Made by a program: the position numbers and the translations under genes | The notes under the pieces: model-generated | Seen by the model: only the letters and a program-made list of their open reading frames with translations | Told to the model about the DNA's origin: nothing | Database searches by the model: none | Source of the DNA: Izhakiella capsodis | GTDB lineage: Bacteria; Pseudomonadota; Gammaproteobacteria; Enterobacterales; Enterobacteriaceae | Assembly (NCBI RefSeq): GCF_900115045.1 | Contig: NZ_FOVC01000008.1 | Span: 62,001-126,000 of the forward strand | Direction: 5' to 3' | Length of the DNA: 64,000 bases | Shown: one piece after another, positions 45,326-54,953 of the stretch | How the letters are laid out: each line of letters opens with the position of its first letter | How positions within the stretch are numbered: the first letter of the stretch is position 1

Positions 45326-45967
45326 TTAGCCCCGGGCACCGCCAACGGCTTCGCGAGCAAGCCTGGTGATACTCAAAAAGTCACCTGATTCCAGTGTGTC
45401 GGCGGGAACCAACCAGCTACCACCAATGCAATGCACACTTTTTAACGCCAGATAGTCGCGATAATTTTGGGGCGTAATGCCGCCCGTTGGACAGAAACGA
45501 ACCTGGGGAAACGGTCCGGCAATGGCTTGCAATGCTTTTACACCACCGTTAGCTTCTGCCGGAAAAAATTTAAACTCACGCAGTCCGTGCTCCATACCCA
45601 GCATCAACTCCGAAACGGTACTGATTCCTGGGATCAGTGGTACTGATCCAGCCAGTGCAGCTTGCACCAGGCTCTCACTGATGCCCGGACTGATGATAAA
45701 CTGCGCGCCAGCATCGGTAGCCTCCCCTAGCTGCTGACGATTAATCACCGTTCCGGCACCGACGATCGCCTGCGGCACGGCTCTGGCTATCGCCTTTATG
45801 GCCTCCAGCGCACAAGACGTTCTCAGCGTCACCTCAAGAACTTTTACGCCGCCGGCTACCAGCGCTTCGGCCATCGGCACCGCATGTTCCAGCTTGTTAA
45901 CCACAATGACCGGTACAACGGGTCCAGTAGTCAGGATCTGTTCAGCGCTGGTATTCCAGTTTTTCAT
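45326..45967 (-). CDS. eda: KHG/KDPG aldolase Eda
   Basis: Eda cleaves 2-keto-3-deoxy-6-phosphogluconate to pyruvate and glyceraldehyde-3-phosphate. From the ATG at 45967 (AAGGAG ribosome site) it has 213 residues as in E. coli. Motifs include VLEVTLRTSCALEAI, GAGTVINRQQ and the Schiff-base lysine in EFKFFPAEANGG. Its usual operon partner edd is absent: upstream are a fimbrial remnant and an IS1 element. Eda can still serve KDG metabolism from hexuronates, in keeping with the retained kdgR. Confidence 0.97.
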   Translation of the reverse strand: MKNWNTSAEQILTTGPVVPVIVVNKLEHAVPMAEALVAGGVKVLEVTLRTSCALEAIKAIARAVPQAIVGAGTVINRQQLGEATDAGAQFIISPGISESLVQAALAGSVPLIPGISTVSELMLGMEHGLREFKFFPAEANGGVKALQAIAGPFPQVRFCPTGGITPQNYRDYLALKSVHCIGGSWLVPADTLESGDFLSITRLAREAVGGARG

Positions 45968-46149
45968 TAGACCAAGCTCCTTGCGTCGATAATCAGTCGC
46001 GACGCTAAAACAGTGAATGTAGACACATTGTACCTTACCGCAGTGAGTCACTGATCGTCTATGAGAAACACAATTTTTTAAAACGCAGTTTCAAAATTAA
46101 AACTCTGTTGTTCCGTATAAAACTGCGTCAGCTCTTCGCTCAAAAAATT

Positions 46150-46377
46150 TCAATAATACGTAATATTAAATTCCGCAATGGCAGAGGCCGAACCTGGCTG
46201 AACATTATCACTCATTGCTTTATAGCGGGCAAAAAATAGCAGGGTCGCATTCCCACTGGCATCAACCTCAACTTTTTTCGTCTGTATACCAAGTGATAAA
46301 GGTCGGTGATATTTATCGCTAAGTTCTATACCGACATTGCCTGCATTGGCGCTATCATCAAGTGCTAATAATGCCGT
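46150..46377 (-). pseudogene. Type 1-like fimbrial subunit, C-terminal remnant
   Basis: Reading leftwards from the IS1 border to the TGA at 46150-46152 gives about 75 residues that end a chaperone-usher fimbrial subunit: NVGIELSDKYHRPLSLG, ATLLFFARYKA and the typical donor-strand/chaperone-recognition ending IAEFNITYY. The N-terminal part is missing; the frame is cut exactly where the IS1 left inverted repeat begins at 46378. Fimbrial genes do not normally lie beside eda, so this is a product of insertion and deletion at this spot. Confidence 0.8.
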
Positions 46378-46435
46378 GGTGATGCCTCCGATCGGTCGGG
46401 CTGATATGATGAACTCTTTTGAGAGCTACAGCTTC

Positions 46436-46690
46436 ATGGCATCCATCACCGTTCACTGTCCTCGTTGCAACTCTGACCACGTATATTGCCATGGGAGGAC
46501 CCCTGCCAGCCATCTTCGCTATCGTTGCCCTGTCTGTCCGCACGTGTTTCAGCTCACCTGCACCTGTAAAACACACAAGATTGTTGATATGGCGTTCAAC
46601 GGCTCAGGTGTTCGTGATACTGCTCGCGTCCTCAGGATTGGCATCAACACCGTCATTCGCGCCCTAAAAAACTCACCACAAGGCAAGTAA
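46436..46690 (+). CDS. insA: IS1 InsA-type protein (shortened)
   Basis: From ATG 46436 the 84-residue product has the InsA zinc finger (ITVHCPRCNSDH and YRCPVCPHVFQL) and the helix-turn-helix (KIVDMAFNGSGVRDTARVLRIGINTVIRAL). Compared with IS1 InsA (91 residues) it lacks about six residues between the two parts. It may still bind IS1 ends as a repressor, but cannot transpose without InsB. Confidence 0.75.
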   Translation: MASITVHCPRCNSDHVYCHGRTPASHLRYRCPVCPHVFQLTCTCKTHKIVDMAFNGSGVRDTARVLRIGINTVIRALKNSPQGK

Positions 46691-47095
46691 CCTCCGATGA
46701 CGTGGCGCTTATCTGTGAACCTGATGAGCAATGGGCCTGTGTCGGCAACAAACAGCATCGACACTGGCTTTGGTACGCCTTGATACCAAGAGAAAGCGAG
46801 TCGTGACATGGACCGTTGGCCCACGCAATGATGAGACATGCCGTGGGTTGCTGAGCCTGCTTTCTCCATTGCAGGCAGGCTTTATCACCAGTGGTAACGG
46901 GAAAGCTATACCAGAGAGATGCTGAGCGAGATGCATCTGACCGGGAGGATATTCCCCCAGCGTATCGAGCGTAACAACCTGACGCTCAGAACGCACATCA
47001 GTCGATTGGCTCGCAAGACCATCTGCTTCTCTCGTCCCGTTGATCTCCACGAGAAAGTGATTGGTGCCTTTACAGAAAGGCACCATTTCAACTGA
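46682..47095 (+). pseudogene. insB: IS1 InsB transposase part, frameshifted
   Basis: Pieces of the DDE transposase InsB appear in different frames: DDVALICEPDEQWACVGNKQHRHWL, then TWTVGPRNDETCRGLLSLLSP, then REMLSEMHLTGRIFPQRIERNNLTL...ARKTICFSRPVDLHEKVIG ending at the TGA at 47093-47095. At least two frameshifts and a stop interrupt it, so no InsAB' transposase can be formed. Confidence 0.8.
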
Positions 47096-47118
47096 TTGGA
47101 GGCATCACCGACTGGAGA

Positions 47119-48594
47119 TTATTCGACTTCGTTCCAGGAGCGGCCATCGCGAGTAATCATTGCCACTGACGATACCGGCCCCCACGTACCCGCCTGGTAG
47201 GGTTTCGGCGGCTCTTTATCCGTTGACCATGCATCGATGATTGAATCAACCCACTTCCAGGCCGCCTCAACCTCATCACGGCGTACAAACAGGGCCTGAA
47301 TACCGCGCATGGCCTCCAGAAGCAGACGTTCGTAAGCATCAGCGAGGTGTGACTGATTAAAAGTTTCTGAATAGCTCAAATCCAATTTAGTGGTTTGCAG
47401 GTTGTGCTTATGATCAAGCCCAGGCACCTTATTCAGAATTTCGATATCCACCCCTTCATCAGGTTGCAGTCGAATAGTCAGTTTGTTCTGTGGTAACTCC
47501 TGCCAGGACTCTTTAAACAGGTTCATTTCAGGATTCTTGAAATAAACCACTACCTCTGAGCATTTAGACGGTAAACGTTTACCTGTACGCAGATAAAAAG
47601 GCACGCCAGCCCAGCGCCAGTTATCTATATCAACCCTGATGGCGACAAAAGTTTCTGTGCTGCTATGTTTATTGGCACCTTCTTCTTCCAGATATCCAGG
47701 TACTTTTTTCCCCTGAACGAAACCGGCGGTATACTGACCGCGAACGGTTTTTTCGCGCACATTAGTATGGTCAATCATACGCAGCGAACGCAAAACGCGA
47801 ACCTTTTCATCTCGAATGCTATCGGCGCTCAGATCCGCCGGTGGCGACATGGCAATCATAGTCAGCACCTGCAACAGATGGTTCTGAATCATGTCACGCA
47901 TCTGACCAGCTTTATCGAAATATCCCCAACGACCTTCAATACCAACCTCTTCCGCGACAGTTATCTGTACGTGGTCGATGGTACGGTTGTCCCAATTATT
48001 GGCAAATATCGAATTGGCAAAACGCAACGCCAGCAAATTGAGCACGGTCTCTTTACCCAGGTAGTGATCGATACGAAATACCTGACTTTCATGAAAGAAT
48101 TCACCAACCTGATCGTTAATTTCCTGAGAAGTTTCCAGTGACGTACCCAGTGGCTTCTCCATCACCACTCGCGCCGGATATCCATTTAGCTTTGCATGGC
48201 CAAGCCCTTTACAGATTGCACCGAAGGTTCCAGGCGGCATGGCAAAATAGTTGATCGTCACGCGCTTTTTCTGATCAAGCATTTTTCCAAGCCGCGTAAA
48301 ATGTGAAGTGTCATCGACATCAAGATTGCAAAAATCAAGGCGCTTGCTGAGCTTTTCCCACAGTGCTTCATCAATTTTTTCTTTCATGAAAGTGTCGAGA
48401 GCTTCGCGTACCACTTTGATATAGGCGACCTGGTCCCAGTCAGCACGGCCGACGCCAATAATGCGGGAGTCTTCGTTGATCTGCCCGGCTTTTTCTAACT
48501 GATACAGCGAAGGCAACAGTTTACGACGTGCAAGGTCGCCTTTGGCACCAAAAATAACTAAATCGCACGCCTGGGCTGTTTGTATTAACGCCAT
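47119..48594 (-). CDS. zwf: Glucose-6-phosphate 1-dehydrogenase
   Basis: Zwf catalyses the first step of the pentose phosphate pathway. The ATG at 48594 behind GAGGAG gives 491 residues, the E. coli length; the open frame extends nine codons further. The NADP site is VIFGAKGDLARRKLLPSL (about residues 13-30), and the substrate/catalytic motif is RIDHYLGKETVLNLL near residue 178. The IS1 element begins 10 bases beyond its stop, and edd, normally downstream, is gone. Upstream lies the hexR pseudogene. Confidence 0.97.
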   Translation of the reverse strand: MALIQTAQACDLVIFGAKGDLARRKLLPSLYQLEKAGQINEDSRIIGVGRADWDQVAYIKVVREALDTFMKEKIDEALWEKLSKRLDFCNLDVDDTSHFTRLGKMLDQKKRVTINYFAMPPGTFGAICKGLGHAKLNGYPARVVMEKPLGTSLETSQEINDQVGEFFHESQVFRIDHYLGKETVLNLLALRFANSIFANNWDNRTIDHVQITVAEEVGIEGRWGYFDKAGQMRDMIQNHLLQVLTMIAMSPPADLSADSIRDEKVRVLRSLRMIDHTNVREKTVRGQYTAGFVQGKKVPGYLEEEGANKHSSTETFVAIRVDIDNWRWAGVPFYLRTGKRLPSKCSEVVVYFKNPEMNLFKESWQELPQNKLTIRLQPDEGVDIEILNKVPGLDHKHNLQTTKLDLSYSETFNQSHLADAYERLLLEAMRGIQALFVRRDEVEAAWKWVDSIIDAWSTDKEPPKPYQAGTWGPVSSVAMITRDGRSWNEVE

Positions 48595-48975
48595 TTGTTT
48601 CTCCTCATTGAAGGATTGCATAGCCTGAGTAATCCATCATTGGCCAAGCACTTCGTGTCATTTTGTCAAAGTATAATGAACCTGATTTGCCTGAATAGGG
48701 TAAACCAGATAACAGGTATCCTGCACACATACTGACAGTTTTTTAATTTAAGTCGTTAGCGCTGTTCCCATGACTCAATTTGTACGTCATTTTCGCTAAA
48801 TTTGTTAAATTATGTTCATGCTTAAATTTCAATCCAAGGCAAAAAAGATAGAAGAAACGTAGCTTGCATTGCTCTGTTCTGCAGACATCAGAATGGTTCA
48901 GGTTATGATCATGAAAAATCTTTATGCATTTCAGTCTATTATTCATATCGCCAGAATTAATGAGCCTGTCAGATG

Positions 48976-49751
48976 ATTGCTCACGATAACATTGAATTCA
49001 GGCAGAGCTGCAAGTGAACCTGAGCGCAAAGTGACCGGAATCATTCTATCCACGTCAGTATGAGCAAATATAACGAATCAGGCAGAAGTATACGCTTTAC
49101 CGATTTCAGGATTGCGCTGGCACAGCAGATCGACGCCAGTACACCGCGAGCACGATGCTATATCACAGTGTGTAACAGCATTAACACCGATAGGATGGAA
49201 CCTATGACCTCTTAGCGTTCTGGCTTTCTCCGATCTGTCGAGCATCGGATATGCACATCATTGATTGTACGAAAGACAACGTTGCTATGCTTGAGAGTGA
49301 CCTGCTATAGCCAGGAGGCTACGCTACAGTAGCGATGAAGCAACAAATGAATTTCTGCTGCAATATTCCCGTTTTTATTCTGATGATAGTGTGTGCAGCA
49401 CATAAATTGTAATAACAACAATCACGTTGAACGGTGTTTTAATTTTCGATAAGACCCTACCAGTCACCTTATTAGCACGTTGGTATGGGTCAATGATGCA
49501 ATGGCGCTTTTTTCTCTTCTGCTGATACCCTGCTAATCAGAAAACAACCCGGTCGCTGAGTGTTTTGCAAGACACTATAAGTGTATGCTGGCGATATCAG
49601 GTCTGGCGCAGATACTTTATTAAGATGCTGGTAGCCTGACGACTTTGGGGGCAAGGGAAAATTCCTGGAGAGTCTGAAGTGGATAAATGAAGTCTTTAAA
49701 CATTCGCGATTTGATAGAGAATGCCTCAATTTCATCCCTCCAGATCAATGA
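48976..49751 (+). pseudogene. hexR: HexR regulator, heavily decayed
   Basis: Between zwf and pykA, where E. coli has hexR on the plus strand, fragments of HexR follow in order over three frames: IQAELQVNLS with ERKVTGIIL (about 48993-49050), RFTDFRIALAQQIDASTP (about 49090-49145), AMKQQMNFCCNIPVF then YSDD (about 49333-49390), AISGLAQILY and GSLTTLGG (about 49585-49650), and KFLESLKWINEVFKHSRFD ending at the TGA at 49749-49751. Numerous stops, frameshifts and an internal deletion make it non-functional. HexR is the RpiR-family, KDPG-responsive repressor of zwf, edd-eda and other glycolytic genes. Confidence 0.85.
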
Positions 49752-49868
49752 CTGGCTTTTTTAATATCGAGTAAGGGAGATTCGGGATCATTCGCAGCTA
49801 ATGGTATAACCTATGATTTCTTATACCGATTGCTACAGCAACAACGACTACCAGATACGGAGTTATGC

Positions 49869-51311
49869 ATGTCAAGACGTCTCAGAAGAACCAAGATCGT
49901 AACCACACTGGGGCCAGCTACCGACCGCGACAATAATCTAGAAAAAATCATCGCTGCTGGCGCCAACGTCGTCCGCCTCAATTTTTCCCACGGTACCCCT
50001 GACGATCATCAGCTACGCGCAAATAAAGTGCGTGAAATCGCGGCAAAACTGGGCCGCCACGTTGCTATTCTCGGTGATTTACAAGGACCTAAAATCCGGG
50101 TTTCAACATTCAAAGAAGGGAAGATTTTTCTCAATGTTGGCGACCGCTTTCTGCTTGATGCCAGTCTCGACAAAGGTGAAGGGGATAAAGAAAAGGTCGG
50201 AATTGACTATAAAAATCTGCCCGCTGATGTCGTCCCGGGTGATCTGCTGCTGCTCGACGACGGTCGGGTTCAGCTCAAAGTGCTGGAAGTACAGGGTATG
50301 AAAGTTTTTACCGAAGTTACCGTCGGCGGCCCGCTGTCAAACAATAAGGGCATCAACAAGCTCGGCGGCGGTCTTTCTGCAGAAGCGCTGACGGAAAAAG
50401 ATAAGGCCGATATTCTTACCGCAGCGCAAATTAACTGTGATTACCTTGCTGTTTCTTTTCCACGTAACGGCGAAGATCTTAACTATGCACGTCGCCTGGC
50501 GCGCGATGCCGGTTGCGAAGCTAAAATTGTCGCGAAAGTTGAACGCGCTGAAGCCGTTGCCACCCAGGAAGCCATGGATGACATCATTTTGGCTTGCGAT
50601 GTCGTGATGGTCGCCCGTGGTGATTTAGGGGTTGAAATTGGTGATCCAGAGCTGGTTGGCATTCAGAAAGCATTGATCCGTCGAGCCCGCCAGCTTAATC
50701 GTTCAGTTATCACCGCCACTCAGATGATGGAATCGATGATCACTAATCCGATGCCTACACGCGCCGAAGTTATGGACGTGGCGAACGCGGTACTGGATGG
50801 TACCGATGCCGTTATGCTGTCAGCGGAAACCGCCGCTGGCCAGTATCCGGCAGAAACTGTTGCGGCAATGGCGCGCGTTTGCCTGGGTGCGGAAAAAATA
50901 CCGGCGATCAATGTTTCAAAACATCGCCTTGAGGTTCAGTTCGATAATATCGAAGAAGCTATTGCCATGTCCGCCATGTACGCTGCTAATCATTTGCAAG
51001 GTGTTACCGCAATTATCACTATGACGGAATCTGGTCGTACATCACTGATGACTTCACGTATTACTTCAGGCCTGCCGATCTTTGCTATGTCGCGCCACGA
51101 GCGTACTCTGAATCTTACTGCGCTTTATCGCGGTGTAACGCCTGTTTATTTTGACAGTAATAATGACGGCGTCGCCGCAGCACATGACGCCATTAACCTG
51201 TTACGCGACAAAGGTTTCCTGGTTTCCGGTGATCTGGTGATTGTGACTCAGGGCGACGTAATGGCGACTACCGGCACAACAAATACCAGCCGCGTTCTGC
51301 GGGTTGAATAA
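49869..51311 (+). CDS. pykA: Pyruvate kinase II
   Basis: PykA converts phosphoenolpyruvate and ADP to pyruvate and ATP. The ATG at 49869 (MSRRLRRTKIVTTLGPATD, ACGGAG upstream) gives 480 residues as in E. coli. It has VVRLNFSHGTPDDH, ILGDLQGPKIRV, the KVERAEAV active-site region, VMVARGDLGVEI, and ITATQMMESMI. It is not the fructose-bisphosphate-activated PykF type judging from its overall similarity to PykA. A terminator follows at 51329-51354. Confidence 0.97.
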   Translation: MSRRLRRTKIVTTLGPATDRDNNLEKIIAAGANVVRLNFSHGTPDDHQLRANKVREIAAKLGRHVAILGDLQGPKIRVSTFKEGKIFLNVGDRFLLDASLDKGEGDKEKVGIDYKNLPADVVPGDLLLLDDGRVQLKVLEVQGMKVFTEVTVGGPLSNNKGINKLGGGLSAEALTEKDKADILTAAQINCDYLAVSFPRNGEDLNYARRLARDAGCEAKIVAKVERAEAVATQEAMDDIILACDVVMVARGDLGVEIGDPELVGIQKALIRRARQLNRSVITATQMMESMITNPMPTRAEVMDVANAVLDGTDAVMLSAETAAGQYPAETVAAMARVCLGAEKIPAINVSKHRLEVQFDNIEEAIAMSAMYAANHLQGVTAIITMTESGRTSLMTSRITSGLPIFAMSRHERTLNLTALYRGVTPVYFDSNNDGVAAAHDAINLLRDKGFLVSGDLVIVTQGDVMATTGTTNTSRVLRVE

Positions 51312-51328
51312 TTATCATTAATTTACTG

Positions 51329-51354
51329 CAAGCCAGCCCATCGCTGGCTTTTTT
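51329..51354 (+). terminator. pykA terminator
   Basis: AAGCCAGC and GCTGGCTT flank a CCATC loop, followed by a T-run, 18 bases beyond the pykA stop. Confidence 0.9.
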
Positions 51355-51461
51355 AACACTGAGCTGCCTTCAATGACATCGGAGGTGTTAACAGAACTGA
51401 ACAACGAATCTACTCAACGGAGTTAGTCGAACAATTCTAATTTCCGCTAAAAATTTGAATA

Positions 51462-52433
51462 TCAGCGATAGAGATCGTCGCGACTATAGGGTTCCATCTC
51501 ACCGGGCCTGCGCGTTTTCAGTAGCTTGAGGATCCAGGTGTATTGCTCAGGATTCGGGCCAACAAGAAGCTCAACTTCTTCATTCATGCGTCGAGCCTGC
51601 GTAGGATCATCTGCCTGATTAAGATCATCCATCGGCGGGCGGACATAGATCTCAAGACAATGAGTTTTGCTGTTATAAACCGGAAAAAGAGGTATCACTC
51701 GCGCCCGACATACCTTCATCAGGCGTCCAATCGCCGGCAATGTAGCCTTGTAGGTAGCAAAAAATTCAACAAACTCACTTTGCTCCTCTCCGTGATCTTC
51801 GTCAGGTAAGTAATAACCCCAATAGCCCTGTCGTATCGAGCTAATAAACGACTTGATACCATCGTCCCGCGCGTGCAAACGGCCTCCGAAACGCAGACGG
51901 ATACGGTTCCAGACGTAGTCCATCACCTGATTGCGCTGATGATGAAACATCCCGGCGACCTGCTGACCTTCTGAGGCCAGCAGCATTGCAGGGATATCGA
52001 TGCCCCAACCATGAGGCACCAATAGGATCACGTTCTCATCACTGGCTTTTAATTCATCAATAATTTCACGGCCAAACCACACTATGCGCTGACTTAATGC
52101 CGACGGATCACGCAATGCTAGCTCCGCCATCATTAATATAGCCTGCGGTGCAGTGGCAAACATTTCAGTTATGATGGCCTCACGTTCGGCCTCACTTTTT
52201 TCCGGAAAACAGTAATAAAGATTTATCTGCGCGCGTCGCCGTGCACTTTTAGCAAACTTTCCTGCCAGGCGGCCAAGTCCACCCAGCACAGGATCGCGAA
52301 TGACTGCGGGTATCAGAGCTGTGGCAGCAAACGCACCGACTGCCAGCCAGCTGCCCCAGTAACGTGGCGCACAAAACTCCCTTTTGAATACCGGTATAAA
52401 AGACTCACTATTTTTTTTCTTACTGTTTTCCAT
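51462..52433 (-). CDS. lpxM: Lipid A myristoyltransferase LpxM
   Basis: LpxM adds the last secondary acyl chain (myristate in E. coli) to Kdo2-lipid A. The product has 323 residues, as in E. coli, with an N-terminal membrane segment (about 28-48) and the HX4D acyltransferase motif VPHGWGIDIPAML near residue 140, plus FGGRLHARDDGIKSFI and YYLPDEDHG. It is convergent with pykA and lies next to mepM, as in E. coli. Confidence 0.96.
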   Translation of the reverse strand: MENSKKKNSESFIPVFKREFCAPRYWGSWLAVGAFAATALIPAVIRDPVLGGLGRLAGKFAKSARRRAQINLYYCFPEKSEAEREAIITEMFATAPQAILMMAELALRDPSALSQRIVWFGREIIDELKASDENVILLVPHGWGIDIPAMLLASEGQQVAGMFHHQRNQVMDYVWNRIRLRFGGRLHARDDGIKSFISSIRQGYWGYYLPDEDHGEEQSEFVEFFATYKATLPAIGRLMKVCRARVIPLFPVYNSKTHCLEIYVRPPMDDLNQADDPTQARRMNEEVELLVGPNPEQYTWILKLLKTRRPGEMEPYSRDDLYR

Positions 52434-52525
52434 GCACTCGCCTCAAACGATAACTGGCTAATGATAATATCAGAACCCAAATTTACAATAAGCTTCGCCA
52501 GAGCTTAGGGGTGGCTAAATAATGG

Positions 52526-52560
52526 ATAAAAAAAAGCCGGCGTGCCATCGCCGGCTATGT
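52526..52560 (-). terminator. mepM terminator
   Basis: On the minus strand AGCCGGCG and CGCCGGCT form a stem followed by nine T residues, shortly after the mepM stop. Confidence 0.85.
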
Positions 52561-52576
52561 TCAATTCAGGCAGGGT

Positions 52577-53914
52577 TTATTTACCGAAACTTAGCTGGGG
52601 CACAACGTCACGTACCTGAACGAGGAAATCACGGCGATCTTTGCCACTTAAACCTTCCATGCGCGGCAGCTTCGCCGTCAGTGGATTAACAGCCTGATTG
52701 TTGATCCAGATTTCATAATGCAGATGCGGCCCCGTTGAACGCCCGGTATTACCGGACAACGCCAGTCGATCACCACGCTTTACCTTTTGTCCCGGTTTAA
52801 CAAGAAGCTTTTTCAAGTGCATATAGCGCGTCATATACTGACGCCCGTGACGGACGGCGACATAATTTCCCGCCGCACCGCCATTTTTCGCCACCACGAC
52901 TTCACCATCGCCAACAGCGAGCACCGGTGTACCAATTGGCATAGCAAAATCTACCCCCCGGTGCGGAGCGATGCGACCGGTGACCGGATTCAGCCGACGA
53001 AGATTAAAATTAGAGGAGACTCGATATTGCTTAACAGTAGGGAAGCGCATAAACCCTCGCGCCAATCCGGAAGCGTTGCGATCGTAGAACTTTCCATCCT
53101 CAGCGCGAATCGCATAGTAGCTTTTACCAGCCGTTTCCAGTCGTACACCTATCAGTTGGCTCTGCTGACGCTTTCCGTTGAGCATTTCACGCGAGATTAA
53201 CACGGAGAAACGATCGCCTTTACGCAGCTTACGAAAATCGAGCTGCCATTGTAGTGACTTAATTACCGCACTTATTTCATTACGGCTGAGTCCCGCGGCC
53301 TGTGCACTGGCAACGAAGCTACCGTTTAGCTGTCCGCGCAACACCTTGTTCGACCAATCGCCTTTTTGTACTTGTGACGAGACGGTAAAGCCGTTGCCAC
53401 TGCGATCATAAGTGCGAGTTTCACGACGGTTAAGCTGCCATGTAAGGCGTTTGAGATCGCCTTCATCAGTTAACGTCCAGGAGAGTTGCTGCCCCACCTG
53501 TAGCGCGCGCAAATCACTGTCAGCTTTAGCCAACGCGCTGATATCCGCCATGTCGATATCATACTGGTTGAGTATGCTGCTAAGACTGTCGCCACTGGAA
53601 ACAACATAGTCATGCGTACCGGCTTCGGTAGGTACATCCTGGTCAATTTCATCCTGAGGCAGACCATCCTGGGGTACGAGTGAGAACTGATCAATAGGTT
53701 CACTGGCTTCAGGCAGTAATGCACGCTGATCGCCGTTATCCAGCTCGATATTTCGGATAACGGACGTCACACCGCCACTGTTATCAGTATGGTAAATAAA
53801 TGGCCGCCAGACAGCGACGGCCAGGGTAACGACTGTCAAAGAACCCAGCATAACGCGATGGCGACGCGGTAACGTATTAAACGCTGTTGCGACAGCGCGG
53901 ACTATCTGCTGCAC
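52577..53914 (-). CDS. mepM: Murein DD-endopeptidase MepM
   Basis: MepM cleaves D-Ala-mDAP cross-links during peptidoglycan growth. The 445-residue protein (440 in E. coli) has an N-terminal membrane anchor (about 20-40), a LysM domain (about 97-145, DYVVSSGDSLSSILNQY) and a C-terminal M23 peptidase domain with zinc ligands in PHRGVDFAMP and GPHLHYEIW. znuA ends 13 bases before its start in the same direction, so znuA-mepM are probably co-transcribed. Confidence 0.96.
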   Translation of the reverse strand: MQQIVRAVATAFNTLPRRHRVMLGSLTVVTLAVAVWRPFIYHTDNSGGVTSVIRNIELDNGDQRALLPEASEPIDQFSLVPQDGLPQDEIDQDVPTEAGTHDYVVSSGDSLSSILNQYDIDMADISALAKADSDLRALQVGQQLSWTLTDEGDLKRLTWQLNRRETRTYDRSGNGFTVSSQVQKGDWSNKVLRGQLNGSFVASAQAAGLSRNEISAVIKSLQWQLDFRKLRKGDRFSVLISREMLNGKRQQSQLIGVRLETAGKSYYAIRAEDGKFYDRNASGLARGFMRFPTVKQYRVSSNFNLRRLNPVTGRIAPHRGVDFAMPIGTPVLAVGDGEVVVAKNGGAAGNYVAVRHGRQYMTRYMHLKKLLVKPGQKVKRGDRLALSGNTGRSTGPHLHYEIWINNQAVNPLTAKLPRMEGLSGKDRRDFLVQVRDVVPQLSFGK

Positions 53915-53927
53915 TTACTCTTTCCTC

Positions 53928-54875
53928 TTATGCTCCTTTCAGGCAGCTCGTATATTGGCTGGACAGTTGTGAGAGGAATTTCACGTAACTATCTTTACCC
54001 AGGCGAACATCCATACCCAACGGATCGAGTGTGCCCTTGTGCACCTTCGTCCCACGAGCAACGGCATCGATAACGGCCGGCCTGAACTGTGGCTCAGCGA
54101 AAACACATACGGCTTTCTGCTCAACCAACTGTGTACGTATAAAATGTAAATGCTGCGCACCGGGCTGAATTTCCGGGTTCACGGTAAAATGCCCTAAAGG
54201 GGAAAGCCCGTAGTGTTTTTCAAAATAGCCATAGGCGTCGTGAAAAACGAAATAACCCTTATCTTTTACCGGTGCCAGCTGCTTTTCGATATCTTTATCG
54301 GACTGCGCTAATGATGCCTCAAAATACTGCAGATTGGCGTCTAATTTGTCCTTGCTTCGCGGCATAAGTTCCAATAATTTTGCATGGATTGCAACCGCTG
54401 CGTTCCTTGCTATCTCTGGTGACAGCCACAGATGCATATTAAACTCGCCATGATGATGGTGCTGATCCATAACTCCATGATTATGGTCAGCCGCTGCATC
54501 CCCCTCTTCATGATCTTCAGCGCCGCGCATTAACAGCGGTTTGACGTCGCTAAGATCGGCTATTTCGAGTGATTTTTTCGCCGGTAACTGCCCAATTATT
54601 CTCGGCATAAATGCTTCCATATCCGGCCCTATCCAGACCACTAAGTCCGCGTTACGTATAGCTTTTATATCTGACGGGCGCAGTGAATAGTCATGTTCAG
54701 ATGCGCCATCCGGCAGCAATACTTTGACCGGAGTAACCCCATCGGCAATCGCCGCCGCAATAAAACCGACTGGTTTAATCGAGGCCACGATATCTGCATG
54801 TGCGGCACCGGAGGACAACGCTGCAGATACCAGCGCGAATAAGCCACAGGCAAGTTGTTTTTTATTATGTAACAT
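53928..54875 (-). CDS. znuA: Zinc ABC transporter periplasmic binding protein ZnuA
   Basis: ZnuA captures periplasmic zinc for ZnuBC. The 315-residue precursor has a signal peptide of about 27 residues ending AHA and the typical charged His/Asp/Glu-rich loop (about residues 115-145, including DHNHGVMDQHHHHGEFN). Zinc-binding histidines are in the segments SEHDYSLRP, FNMHLWLSP and GHFTVNPE. It is divergent from znuCB with a Zur box between them. Confidence 0.97.
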   Translation of the reverse strand: MLHNKKQLACGLFALVSAALSSGAAHADIVASIKPVGFIAAAIADGVTPVKVLLPDGASEHDYSLRPSDIKAIRNADLVVWIGPDMEAFMPRIIGQLPAKKSLEIADLSDVKPLLMRGAEDHEEGDAAADHNHGVMDQHHHHGEFNMHLWLSPEIARNAAVAIHAKLLELMPRSKDKLDANLQYFEASLAQSDKDIEKQLAPVKDKGYFVFHDAYGYFEKHYGLSPLGHFTVNPEIQPGAQHLHFIRTQLVEQKAVCVFAEPQFRPAVIDAVARGTKVHKGTLDPLGMDVRLGKDSYVKFLSQLSSQYTSCLKGA

Positions 54876-54908
54876 GATGCTTCAATCCGTCGTGATGGTA
54901 AAATTAGA

Positions 54909-54923
54909 TGTGATACTATAACA
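54909..54923. promoter_or_regulatory. Zur box between znuA and znuCB
   Basis: TGTGATACTATAACA, within GATGTGATACTATAACATTTG, resembles the Zur operator (GAAATGTTATANTATAACATTTC) with a good right half and one change in the left half. Its place in the 78-base divergent gap fits zinc-dependent repression of both units. Confidence 0.85.
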
Positions 54924-54953
54924 TTTGTTAACTCCTGTAACTTATAAAACATC

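Larger units (their letters stand above)
46378..47109 (+). mobile_element. IS1-family insertion sequence, degenerate
   Basis: The 732-base element has terminal inverted repeats GGTGATGCCTCCGATC (left) and GATTGGAGGCATCACC (right), with one mismatch. It encodes an IS1-type InsA and a broken InsB. IS1 is normally about 768 bp, so it has lost a few dozen bases. Flanks (AATGCCGT left, GACTGGAG right) do not form the usual 8-9 bp target duplication, as expected if the element caused an adjacent deletion. It ends 9 bases before the zwf stop codon. Confidence 0.88.

Noticed and set aside
49490..49735. 81-codon minus-strand frame before pykA
   Set aside because: It lies antisense to the hexR remnant, which accounts for the sequence.
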